NCBI GenBank assembly: GCA_963807015.1
Contig: CAWEAS010000022.1
Location: 62,001-126,000, forward strand
DNA from: JAJPKK01 sp963807015
GTDB taxonomy: Bacteria > Pseudomonadota > Alphaproteobacteria > Rhizobiales > Xanthobacteraceae
Length of the DNA: 64,000 nucleotides
Reading direction: 5' to 3'
The translations under genes and the position numbers were made by a program. Below, in pieces: positions 29,379 to 37,402 of this stretch. Every line of letters begins with the position of its first letter. Within the stretch, counting starts at the first letter, position 1. The notes under the pieces are model-generated. The model did not search any database, had not been told where the DNA came from, and saw only the letters and a program-made list of their open reading frames with translations.

Positions 29379-30986
29379 ATGACGACGGTCTACGACGGCA
29401 TTATCCTCGGCGCCGGCCACAACGGCATGATCCTGCAGGCCTACCTCGGCAAGGCCGGGCTGCGGACCGTCGCGATCGATCGCGGCCATTGCGCGGGCGG
29501 CGGTCTTGCGACCCTCGAAGACCCCCGCTTCCCGGGCTTCTTCCACAATACCCACGCGTTCTTCCAGCGCGCCATCACCGTAATGCCGTGGTACGCCGAC
29601 CTTGACCTCGCGCGGCACGGGGCGATCTACATCGAGCCCGAGCTCAATGTCGTTATGCTCACGCGCGACGGCCGGGCGCTCGAATGGTGGACCGATTTCG
29701 AGCGCACCGCACAATCTTTCGCGAGCTTCAATCCAAAAGATGCCGCCACGCTGCGGCGTTGGCGCGATGACTTTGTGCCGATCGTCGAAAACATTCTCAC
29801 TCCGGAAGGACGATCGCCGCCGCTGCCCAAGGAGGAACGCCGGCGCCTTCTCGAGCGTAGCGCGGCCGGCCGGCGGCTGCTTGCGGCGAGCGAACTTTCA
29901 CCGCTGGAGTTCGTCGAGCGCGAATTCGTCGACCCCGCCGTCAAGGCCGGCTTGCTGTTCTTCAACGGGCTGCGCGAGGTGGACTTGCGGCTGCGCGGTT
30001 TCGGGCACCATATTCCGGCCCTGCTGGCGAGCCCTGCGAAGGCGCAGATGTCGCGTGGCGGGTCGGCGGCGCTCGCCCGCGCGCTCGAATCCGCCGTGCG
30101 GGAGAGCGGCGGCGAAATCAGGCTTTCGACCACGCCGAAACGCATCGTAGTCGAGAACGGCAAAGCCGTCGGGATCGAGACGACGACCGGCGAGGTCATC
30201 CGCGCCCGCCAGTTTGTTGCGTCCTCGCTCAATCCGCACCAGACCTTTCTTGATCTGATCGAACCGTCGCTGTTGCCGCACGAGCTTCGCGCCAAGGTCG
30301 AGGGCTTCCAATACAATCTCCTCGCCCCGCTGTTCTCGCTCAACCTGAACCTGCGCGAGCCGCCGCGCTATAAGGCCGCCGCAACGCATCCGGAACTCGA
30401 CCGCGCCTTCATGGTCATCATGGGGCTAGACCATGTCGACCAGTTCGGTGAGATCGTGCGCCATCACGAAACCGGATCGGTGCCGCCGACCGTGATGTGG
30501 GGCGCAACGCCGACGGTGTTCGATCCGAGCCAAGCGCCGGCGGGTCACCACACTGCGTTCATGTGGGAGAAGCTGCCCTATCGTCTCAACGGCGATCCGC
30601 GGACCTGGGATCGCGAGCGCGCGCGGCACGGCGAAGCCATGCTGGCGCTATGGCGAAGTTTCGCACCCAACCTCGAAGGCGCCGTATTGGACGCCTTCAC
30701 GCGCTCGCCCCTCGACGTCGAGCGCTCGCTTCCGAACATGCGCGAAGGTGATCTCCTGATCGGCGCCTTCGCCAACGGCCAGGTCGGGCATGATCGTCCG
30801 TTTGCGGGCGCCGGCCGCTACCGCGCGCATTTGCCCGGGCTTTATCTGTGCGGATCGTCGAGCCATCCGGGTGGCAACGTCACCGGCCTGCCCGGTTACA
30901 ATGCGGCCCAGGTGATCCTGGCTGACCTTGGGGTTGCGGCGGACTGGGCGCCGCCGCCGATCGCTGACCGATTGGCGGCCCTGTGA
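29379..30986 (+). CDS. FAD-dependent oxidoreductase of the phytoene-dehydrogenase-like family
   Basis: A protein of about 535 residues. The N-terminal Rossmann motif YDGIILGAGHNGMILQAYLGKAGLRTVAID binds the ADP part of FAD, and the C-terminal LPGLYLCGSSSHPGGNVTGLPGYNAAQ is the second FAD-binding motif of CrtI/NAD(P)/FAD-dependent oxidoreductases. The ATG at 29379 puts the Rossmann motif at residue 4, as usual, so the longer reading frame to 29292 is rejected. It is divergent from the TetR-aldolase operon and followed by a NAD epimerase; both have operator-like palindromes, so all are probably controlled together. The substrate is unknown, and carotenoids are not implied. Confidence 0.83.
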   Translation: MTTVYDGIILGAGHNGMILQAYLGKAGLRTVAIDRGHCAGGGLATLEDPRFPGFFHNTHAFFQRAITVMPWYADLDLARHGAIYIEPELNVVMLTRDGRALEWWTDFERTAQSFASFNPKDAATLRRWRDDFVPIVENILTPEGRSPPLPKEERRRLLERSAAGRRLLAASELSPLEFVEREFVDPAVKAGLLFFNGLREVDLRLRGFGHHIPALLASPAKAQMSRGGSAALARALESAVRESGGEIRLSTTPKRIVVENGKAVGIETTTGEVIRARQFVASSLNPHQTFLDLIEPSLLPHELRAKVEGFQYNLLAPLFSLNLNLREPPRYKAAATHPELDRAFMVIMGLDHVDQFGEIVRHHETGSVPPTVMWGATPTVFDPSQAPAGHHTAFMWEKLPYRLNGDPRTWDRERARHGEAMLALWRSFAPNLEGAVLDAFTRSPLDVERSLPNMREGDLLIGAFANGQVGHDRPFAGAGRYRAHLPGLYLCGSSSHPGGNVTGLPGYNAAQVILADLGVAADWAPPPIADRLAAL

Positions 30987-31044
30987 CGCTATGCGCGAGT
31001 TCGATGTGCCACACGGTTTGACTCCCCGATCGCAGCCGCGGCAT

Positions 31045-31066
31045 AAATCAACCATTCGGTTGATTT
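31045..31066. promoter_or_regulatory. Probable TetR operator before the NAD epimerase gene
   Basis: Perfect inverted repeat with 9-base arms AAATCAACC (31045-31053) and GGTTGATTT (31058-31066) around ATTC. The core TCAACC-N4-GGTTGA is the same as at 29171-29186. It lies 46 bases before the ATG at 31113, a normal place for a repressor site. Confidence 0.72.
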
Positions 31067-31112
31067 GCTTTCACGCAATCACGCCATCAAGCCGACCATT
31101 GACACGATGCAT

Positions 31113-32195
31113 ATGAGCACCAATTTGATCGCTCCGAACCGACTGAATGAAGCGAAGAGGCTCGCGCCGGCCAATGCCCTGCCCGAGCGGTTCGCCACCG
31201 CCGACGAGCTTGATGAATTCATGTCGCGGCCATCAGCGGCGCTGGTCGCCGACCTCGCCGCCGTGCCGGGCGACATCGCGGTTGTCGGCGTCGGCGGCAA
31301 GATGGGTCCGACGGTCGCGCGCATGGCAAAGCGCGCCTGTCCCGACCGGCGCGTGATCGGTATCGCGCGTTTCTCCGAACCGGACCTCGAAGCCTATCTC
31401 GCCCGTCACGGCGTCGAGACCCATAAGGCTGATCTCCTCGATCGCGACGCGATCGCGGCATTGCCGCGGGCGCCAAACGTCATCTTCATGGCCGGCCGCA
31501 AGTTCGGGTCGACCGGCAGCGAAGACGCCACCTGGGCCATGAATGCCTATGTGCCGGGCCTCGTAGCCGAGCATTTTGCCGGCAGCCGCATCGTCGCCTA
31601 TTCGACGATCTGCGTTTATCCGTTCGCGCCGATCGCGCACGGCGGTCCGACCGAGGACGATCCGATCGGCCCTCCCGGCGAATACGCCATGTCCTGTGTC
31701 GGCCGCGAGCGCATCTTCCAGTTCTTCTCCCGCCGCCATCGTTCGCCCGGCACGCTGATCCGCCTAAGCTATGCGATCGACATGCGCTATGGCGTGCTCC
31801 ACGACGTCGCCGACAAAGTGCTTCGCGGCGAAACCATCGACCTCGCCATGGGGCACGTCAACGTGATCTGGCAGGGCGATGCCGCAAGCCAGTCGCTGCG
31901 GGCGTTGCGCCATTGCGCAATACCGAGCGCGCCGCTCAACGTCAGCGGCCCTGAGATCGTCAGCATCCGTTCGCTCGCCCTCGCCTTCGGGCGCCGCTTC
32001 AGCAAGGCGCCGCGTTTTGCCGGCGAGGAAAACGCCACGGCCTGGATCGTTAACACCAGCCGCGCCGCCGGCCTGTTCGGCTATCCGACGGTGCCCCTCG
32101 ACCGCATGATAGAGTGGACCAGCGACTGGCTGGAGCGCGGCATGACGAGCCTCGGCAAGGCCACCCATTTCGACGTGCGCACGGGGACGTATTAG
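31113..32195 (+). CDS. NAD-dependent epimerase/dehydratase family protein
   Basis: A 360-residue short-chain-dehydrogenase-like protein. The nucleotide-binding motif is IAVVGVGGKMGPTVARMAKRA near residue 50, after an unusual 45-residue N-terminal helical extension. The strand IVAYSTICVYPF corresponds to the catalytic Ser/Thr strand, and YAMSCVGRERIFQFF to the Tyr-xxx-Lys helix, although the Lys position is occupied by another residue (YAMSC), so ordinary dehydrogenase chemistry may be lost. The ATG at 31113 is chosen because earlier starts overlap the operator-like palindrome. It is probably under control of the nearby TetR protein. Confidence 0.8.
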   Translation: MSTNLIAPNRLNEAKRLAPANALPERFATADELDEFMSRPSAALVADLAAVPGDIAVVGVGGKMGPTVARMAKRACPDRRVIGIARFSEPDLEAYLARHGVETHKADLLDRDAIAALPRAPNVIFMAGRKFGSTGSEDATWAMNAYVPGLVAEHFAGSRIVAYSTICVYPFAPIAHGGPTEDDPIGPPGEYAMSCVGRERIFQFFSRRHRSPGTLIRLSYAIDMRYGVLHDVADKVLRGETIDLAMGHVNVIWQGDAASQSLRALRHCAIPSAPLNVSGPEIVSIRSLALAFGRRFSKAPRFAGEENATAWIVNTSRAAGLFGYPTVPLDRMIEWTSDWLERGMTSLGKATHFDVRTGTY

Positions 32196-32300
32196 ATGCG
32201 CGAGCGGGCCTGCGCGGATGCTATCCGATTAACCCAGTTCATTGGGCACGACTGCTTCGCTGCGCGGCAGTTTCTTTCCCTCTCCCGCTTGCGGCAGGGG

Positions 32301-33573
32301 TGTCCGGGGAATGATTCATTGTGACGCGGTGCATGCTCGGCAGAATCGGTGCAACCCGATCCTTGCTGGTTGTCGAGACTCAGAAAGGGCCGAGCATGCG
32401 CTACCTCGATAGCATCATGGGGACACTGCTTAAACCGATCGATCGTCGCTGGTTCCAATCTGTTGTGGATCGGCACGGCGCCGACGCCTACGACAAGTCG
32501 TTCAAGAGTTGGGATCATCTGGTCGCGCTGATTTTCGCGCAGTTGAGCCAGATCGACGGCTTGCGTGGGCTTGAGACCGCCTTCAATGCTAACGCCCATC
32601 ACCACTATCATCTGCATGTCGGTCCGCTTGCGCGCTCGACGTTGTCGGACGCCAACGGGCGCCGCCCGACCGCGGTCTTTGCCGAAGTCTTTACGATGCT
32701 GTCGCAGTCGGCCGATCGGTCGACCCGGCGGGACGGCGCCGAGATGGTGCGCGTGATTGACGCCAGCCCTGTTCCGTTGGGCAAGGTGTGCAAATGGGCC
32801 AAGTGGAACGGACGTATCCGCGGCATGAAAATGCACGTCGTCTATGATCCGCAGGCCGATTGCCCGCGCTGTATCGAGGTCACGGCGGCAACCGTCAACG
32901 ACGTCGAGGTCGGCCGTAAATTCGCGATCGAGACCGGCGCGACTTACGTGTTCGACAAGGGCTATTGCCACTTTGGCTGGTGGCAGCGGATCAATGACAG
33001 CGGGGCTTTCTTCGTCACCCGGGCCAAGGTCAACACTCGCTTGCGGATGACCCGGCGCCGGCCGTTGCGAAAGCGGCGCGGCGACGGCTTTAGGATTATC
33101 GATGACGCCGAGGTCAGGCTCGTCAGCAAAGGCGATTCGCGGCTGCCGATGGCGCTGCGCCGCATCAGGCTCAAGCGCAACAATGGCGGCAGCCTGACAC
33201 TGATCACCAACGACCTCGTGCGCAGCGCGACCGAAATCGGCCAGTTGTACAAGGCCCGTTGGCAGATTGAGCTGCTGTTTCGCTGGATCAAGCAACATCT
33301 CGATATCCGCAAGTTCCTCGGCACGAGCGAAAATGCAATCCGCCTGCAGATTCTGGCTGCGATGATCGCCTATCTCCTGCTGCGCATCGCCGCGCGCCTG
33401 CATCGCCTCACCATCCCCGTCCTTCGCCTCATCGAACTCATTCGCCAGCGCCTGTTCATGCGAAGGCCGATCGCCGAAATCGACAAGCCCCCTCCCGTCA
33501 ACCCATCTCGAAACGCTCCAAAATCATCCGATGCCCAACTCGAATTCCGCTATGTCTAAAACTTCCCCGGACA
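32301..33573 (+). mobile_element. IS4-family insertion sequence
   Basis: The element is bounded by TGTCCGGGGAA at 32301 and its complement ending at 33573 (TTCCCCGGACA), giving 11-base terminal inverted repeats and a length of 1273 bases. It contains one transposase gene. No clean target duplication is seen at the ends; both flanks are themselves repeat-like (CTTGCGG-rich), which may hide it or show the element entered a palindromic repeat. Confidence 0.82.
32396..33559 (+). CDS. IS4-family transposase
   Basis: A 387-residue DDE transposase. The N-terminus carries the DUF4372-type segment and HYHLHVGPLARSTLSDANGRR. The first catalytic Asp is in RVIDASPVPLG, the second in YVFDKGYCHFGWWQ, and the Glu in the Y-2-R-3-E-6-K motif YKARWQIELLFRWIKQ. 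The ATG at 32396 follows AAAGGG; an in-frame GTG at 32321 near the left end is possible. The frame is intact with no frameshift, in contrast to many genes nearby, so the element may be young and active. Confidence 0.9.
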   Translation: MRYLDSIMGTLLKPIDRRWFQSVVDRHGADAYDKSFKSWDHLVALIFAQLSQIDGLRGLETAFNANAHHHYHLHVGPLARSTLSDANGRRPTAVFAEVFTMLSQSADRSTRRDGAEMVRVIDASPVPLGKVCKWAKWNGRIRGMKMHVVYDPQADCPRCIEVTAATVNDVEVGRKFAIETGATYVFDKGYCHFGWWQRINDSGAFFVTRAKVNTRLRMTRRRPLRKRRGDGFRIIDDAEVRLVSKGDSRLPMALRRIRLKRNNGGSLTLITNDLVRSATEIGQLYKARWQIELLFRWIKQHLDIRKFLGTSENAIRLQILAAMIAYLLLRIAARLHRLTIPVLRLIELIRQRLFMRRPIAEIDKPPPVNPSRNAPKSSDAQLEFRYV

Positions 33574-33584
33574 GCCCTGCGCTT

Positions 33585-33661
33585 GCGGGGGAGGGTCAGG
33601 GAGGGGGCCCGTCCCGCGAGTTCGTGCCGTGGAGTGTGCCCCCTCCCTGACCCTCCCCCGC
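33585..33661. repeat. Inverted repeat next to the IS4 right end (arms 23 bp)
   Basis: Arms 33585-33607 and 33639-33661 are perfect reverse complements of 23 bases, G-rich on the left (GCGGGGGAGGGTCAGGGAGG) and C-rich on the right, with a 31-base loop. It separates the IS4 element from the ABC permease gene. Confidence 0.85.
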
Positions 33662-33767
33662 ACGCGGGGGAGGGGAAAGTCGCGGCTGCCCACGGGGATG
33701 TGGTCGCCTACTGAGATTGAGAACAGCGACAACAGCGGGAGCGGAAACGACGGCAAGCGGTGCAGGT

Positions 33768-34592
33768 GTGACAGACGAACCCATCTCCGCATCGAACTCC
33801 GCAGGCGAGCCCGTGCCGGCGCAAGGCATGGCGGCCACCGTGCTCGCGTTCTGCGCCCGCAACTGGATCGCCATCCTTGTCCATCTCGGCTTCATCGCGC
33901 TGTGGTGGGAGGCGTCGCGGTTCGTGCCGCGCTTCATCCTGCCGTCGCCGGCTGAAACCATCGCGACGCTGTGGGTGCCGCGTTACAACTGGCCGCGCCA
34001 CATCATCGCGACCGCCGTCGAAGTGTTCGGCGGCTTTTCCCTCGCGCTCGCCGTCGGCGTTGCGCTCGCGGTGATGTTCAACTGGTGGCCCGCGGTCAAT
34101 CGGGCCGGCATGCCGCTTCTCGTCACGTTGAACATGATCCCGAAAGTCGCGATGGCGCCGCTCTTCATCGTCTGGCTGAGCTATGGTGTCGGCCCGAACA
34201 TCGTGATCGCATTCACGATCGCGTTCTTCCCGATCGTGATCAACACGTCGCGCGGCCTTGCCGAAGTCGAGCCTGACCTGATCGACCTCGTGCGCGTTAT
34301 CCGCGCCTCGCGCTGGCAAATCTTTCGCAAGATCGCGCTGCCGAGCGCCCTGCCCTTCATCTTTTCCGGCATGCGGGTTGCCGCGGTCCTGGCGGTCGCC
34401 GGTGCGATCGTCGGCGAGTTCATCGGGTCGGAGCAAGGCCTCGGCTACCTGATGACGAGCCTACAGGCGACGCTCGACACGCCCGGCATGTTCATGGCGC
34501 TGGCGCTGATCACGCTGATCGGGGTCGCGCTTTATGGTGCGGTAACGCTGACGGAGCGGCTGGCGGTGCCGGCGGATGCGAGGTTGGCATGA
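33768..34592 (+). CDS. ABC transporter permease, SsuC/TauC (nitrate/sulfonate/taurine) type
   Basis: A membrane protein of about 274 residues with roughly six helices. The EAA loop is visible in the part around LAEVEPDLIDLVRVIRASRWQIFRKIALPSALPFIFSGMR, which docks on the ATPase. The start is uncertain: GTG at 33768 is chosen, while the frame is open back to a TTG at 33717. Its stop overlaps the ATPase start by four bases (ATGA), so the two are coupled, and the binding-protein gene follows. The system imports a small organic compound, which may be a sulfonate, pyrimidine precursor or similar; the sequence does not tell. Confidence 0.85.
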   Translation: MTDEPISASNSAGEPVPAQGMAATVLAFCARNWIAILVHLGFIALWWEASRFVPRFILPSPAETIATLWVPRYNWPRHIIATAVEVFGGFSLALAVGVALAVMFNWWPAVNRAGMPLLVTLNMIPKVAMAPLFIVWLSYGVGPNIVIAFTIAFFPIVINTSRGLAEVEPDLIDLVRVIRASRWQIFRKIALPSALPFIFSGMRVAAVLAVAGAIVGEFIGSEQGLGYLMTSLQATLDTPGMFMALALITLIGVALYGAVTLTERLAVPADARLA

Positions 34593-35377
34593 GTGCCCTC
34601 CCCGCAACTGCCAGCACCGAACCGTTCATCAAGCTCGATCGGCTGCGCAAGTCCTATGGCGGACGACAGAACAGCATCCTCGCCGTCCGCGACGTGAGCT
34701 TCGACGTCGCACTTGGCGAATTTGTCTCGCTGGTCGGCCCATCCGGATGCGGCAAGAGCACCATCCTCAAGATCGTGGCCGGGCTCAATCGCCAGGACGA
34801 GGGCGAGGTGCGGATCGGCTCGCTCGGTCAATCGTTCGACCCGGCCCGCGACATCGGCATGGTGTTCCAGCAGCCGCTGCTGCTCAAGTGGCGTACCGTA
34901 ATCGACAATGTGCTGCTGCCGGCCGAAATCCTTGGCCTGCCCGTTGCCGCGAGCCGCGAGCGCGCGCGCGAACTTCTCGCACTGGTTGGCCTCGCGGGCT
35001 TCGAGGAGCGCCGTCCGTACGAGCTTTCCGGCGGCATGCAGCAACGCGCCGCGATCGCGCGGGCGTTCATCCATGATCCGAAGGTCGTGCTGATGGATGA
35101 GCCATTTGGCGCGCTTGACGCGCTGACCCGCGAGCGCATGAATGTGGAATTGCGGCGCATCTGGCAACAGAGCGGCAAGACGATCCTGTTCGTGACCCAC
35201 TCCATCGCCGAGGCGGTGTTTCTCGGGACGCAGGTGGTGGTGCTGACGGCGCGGCCTGCCCGCATGGCGGCACGGATGGCGATCGAACTGCCGGCCGAGC
35301 GCGATCTCGGCATCAAGACGCATGAGGCGTTCGGCGCTTATACGCGCCGGATCTATGAACTGTTGGGAATGACGTGA
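34589..35377 (+). CDS. ABC transporter ATP-binding protein, SsuB/TauB type
   Basis: A 262-residue ATPase of the NitT/TauT importer family. Walker A is VGPSGCGKSTIL, the Q-loop is MVFQQPLLLKW, the signature LSGGMQQRAAIARAF, Walker B VVLMDEPFGALD, and the switch His is in VTHSIAEAVFLG. All catalytic residues are present. It overlaps the permease gene by four bases, and the periplasmic binding protein lies 22 bases downstream. Confidence 0.92.
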   Translation: MSALPATASTEPFIKLDRLRKSYGGRQNSILAVRDVSFDVALGEFVSLVGPSGCGKSTILKIVAGLNRQDEGEVRIGSLGQSFDPARDIGMVFQQPLLLKWRTVIDNVLLPAEILGLPVAASRERARELLALVGLAGFEERRPYELSGGMQQRAAIARAFIHDPKVVLMDEPFGALDALTRERMNVELRRIWQQSGKTILFVTHSIAEAVFLGTQVVVLTARPARMAARMAIELPAERDLGIKTHEAFGAYTRRIYELLGMT

Positions 35378-35399
35378 GGAATACGCAAGGAGATCGAGG

Positions 35400-36392
35400 A
35401 TGACACGCCCATTGATGACACGCCCGTTCATGACGTTGGCACTGGGGCTCGCGCTCGCGAGCCTCTCGACCATGGCGAGCGCCGAACCGCTGACGCTTGT
35501 CCTCAACTGGACGCCCGGCGCCGATCACGCCCCGATCTATTGGGCGCAGAAGGAAGGCCTCTACAAGGCCGCCGGCGTCGACCTCACCATCGAAACCGGC
35601 AAGGGCTCCGGCTACGCGGCGCAGCGCGCCGGCGTCGGCGTCGCTCAGGTCGGCATCGTCGACATGCCGACGGCGCTGCAAGCCCGCAGCGAGGGTGCCG
35701 ACATCGTCGGCATCATGGCGATCTTTTCCAATTCACCTTACGCGATCTATTGGAAGAAGAGTTTCGGCATCAAGACCGCGAAGGATTTGGCCGGTCACAA
35801 GATCGGCGCGCCGCCGTCAGATGCCGCGCGGCAAATGTGGCCGGTGATCGCCGGCGTCGTCGGAATCGATCCCAATTCGGTGACCTGGGTCAACATCGCG
35901 CCCGACGCAAAGTTCGCGGCGCTCCAGGCGGGCTCGATCGACGCCACCACGCAGTTTTATTACCTGCACAACGTCGCGGAAAAAGTCTTCGGCGAGGACA
36001 TGGGTTACCTGCGGCTCTTCGACATCGGCTTCAATCCGTACGGCAACACGTTCTTTGTCAACGGCGCGTGGGCCAAGGCGCACGCCGACACCGTCCGCAG
36101 CTTCATCAAGGTGTCTCAGCAGGCTTACGCGACCTGCATGATCAGACCCGATCCGTGCGTTGCGACCGTCGCGGCGGCCGCGAGCCAGGATGTCAAAGAC
36201 CTCTCCGATTCCTGGAAGCTCGTCGCGGCGCTGGTGAAGACCCCGCCGGACCATCCGGTCGGCTGGCTCGATCCCAAGCGCGTCGAAAGCGACTTCAACC
36301 TGGTGAAGAAGGTGTTCGGCACCAAGGAAGCCGACGCGCACGCTGCCTTCAGCGACGCCTATCTCGATCCGAGCATCAAGTTCGCGCCGTAG
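35400..36392 (+). CDS. ABC transporter substrate-binding protein, NMT1/THI5-SsuA type
   Basis: A 330-residue exported binding protein. The signal peptide ends near LSTMASAEPL. The mature part begins LTLVLNWTPGADHAPIYWAQKEGLYKAAGVDLTIETGKGSG, the hallmark of the NMT1/THI5-like family, whose members bind thiamine-pyrimidine precursors, riboflavin, sulfonates or amides. Starts at 35415 and 35430 are possible as well, since three Met codons lie in the first eleven. It completes a three-gene importer (33768-36392). Confidence 0.88.
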   Translation: MTRPLMTRPFMTLALGLALASLSTMASAEPLTLVLNWTPGADHAPIYWAQKEGLYKAAGVDLTIETGKGSGYAAQRAGVGVAQVGIVDMPTALQARSEGADIVGIMAIFSNSPYAIYWKKSFGIKTAKDLAGHKIGAPPSDAARQMWPVIAGVVGIDPNSVTWVNIAPDAKFAALQAGSIDATTQFYYLHNVAEKVFGEDMGYLRLFDIGFNPYGNTFFVNGAWAKAHADTVRSFIKVSQQAYATCMIRPDPCVATVAAAASQDVKDLSDSWKLVAALVKTPPDHPVGWLDPKRVESDFNLVKKVFGTKEADAHAAFSDAYLDPSIKFAP

Positions 36393-36418
36393 AATTTGTT
36401 CGAGGCATCATTCCGAAG

Positions 36419-36523
36419 CGCGTAGGGTGGGCAAAGCGAAGCGTGCCCACCTTCCACTGCGATGAATCGCCGATAACCGCGTGGGCACGCGCGGACGCGT
36501 CCGCGCTTTGCCCACCCTACGCG
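36419..36523. repeat. Nested intergenic inverted repeat between ABC operon and racemase-like gene
   Basis: The outer arms 36419-36438 and 36504-36523 are perfect reverse complements of 20 bases (CGCGTAGGGTGGGCAAAGCG). Inside them 36441-36450 and 36481-36490 form a second 10-base perfect pair (GCGTGCCCAC). The gap holds two convergent genes' ends, so the element may act as a two-way terminator, though it has no T-tract. Confidence 0.85.
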
Positions 36524-36556
36524 ATCGATTGATCGAAACGAGATCGGAACGGCGCG

Positions 36557-37309
36557 CTAAAATTCTTCCAGCAGGCGGCCCAGGCCCATGATCTTGTCGT
36601 TGATCTTATTGGCGCGGAGCGCGTGCCAATAGGTCGCCGTGTTGATGGCGATCACCGGCTTGCCGAGCCAAAGCTCGGCGGCGGCGGCGAGCCGCACCAT
36701 GCTGAGATTGGTACCGACCTGGAGGATGGCGTCGACGTCGCGGCCGTTGCCGTCGAGTTCAATCAGCTTCTCGCGCAGGACATCGGTCGTGACCTCCGCA
36801 ATTCCGGTCCAGCTGCGGCATTGCAGATAGACGTCGCGCACCACTTCGAAGCCAGAGTCGGTGAAGTATTTCGCGACTTCGCGATTGGCGACCGGGTAGT
36901 ACGGCGAGATGAACGCGATCCGCTTCACCCCGCCATAGGCCTTGAGCGCCGCGGTGCAGGAGTGCGAGCCGATGCTGACGCCGACGCCCGACTCGCGCTC
37001 GACCTTGGCCTGGAACGCATCTGCTCCCGCGGTGCCGCCGTAGAACGTCACCGCCGACATGCCCATCACAAGATAGTCGGGCGAGCAGGTCATGACGCTG
37101 CGAACGGCATCGAGCACGTTATTTCCGATGACCTCGGTGCCCGCCATGAAGGTGTCGTTGCTCACCGCCTGGGCGTTGGGCGTGAAGATGCGGCTGTAGT
37201 GATTGGTGACACCGGGCGGCCGCATCATGTCGAAATCCGGCTGCACGATCGTGTTTGTCGATGGCCCGAGCACGCCGAATTTTCGCCGCCACCCCAACAC
37301 GTCCGTCAT
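36557..37309 (-). CDS. Asp/Glu racemase-fold protein (maleate isomerase/arylmalonate decarboxylase-like) lacking the usual cysteines
   Basis: A 250-residue protein with the family pattern GWRRKFGVLGPSTNTIVQPDF at the N-terminus and AFISPYYPVANREVAKYF in the centre. In maleate isomerases two cysteines are catalytic. Here the first site reads VMGMSAVTFYGG, similar to the Cys-free GTSLSFY segment of arylmalonate decarboxylase, and the second reads ILQVGTNLSMVRLA, where a Cys would be expected. Both catalytic cysteines therefore seem to be absent, so isomerase or racemase activity is doubtful. Function unknown; it sits between an ABC importer and a WD40 protein. Confidence 0.75.
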   Translation of the reverse strand: MTDVLGWRRKFGVLGPSTNTIVQPDFDMMRPPGVTNHYSRIFTPNAQAVSNDTFMAGTEVIGNNVLDAVRSVMTCSPDYLVMGMSAVTFYGGTAGADAFQAKVERESGVGVSIGSHSCTAALKAYGGVKRIAFISPYYPVANREVAKYFTDSGFEVVRDVYLQCRSWTGIAEVTTDVLREKLIELDGNGRDVDAILQVGTNLSMVRLAAAAELWLGKPVIAINTATYWHALRANKINDKIMGLGRLLEEF

Positions 37310-37402
37310 ACGACTCTCTCCTGCCTCGCGATGTCACTTTGCCTTTTCAGCGTACAAGCTCGTGCGATGCGAGACATCATGGAATCGCGCCGTTCGCATC
37401 TC

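Noticed and set aside
29379..30986. Carotenoid (phytoene) desaturase function for the FAD oxidoreductase
   Set aside because: No other carotenoid gene is present and the neighbours are catabolic; only the fold family can be supported.
36557..37309. Maleate cis-trans isomerase function
   Set aside because: The two catalytic cysteines required for that activity are absent.
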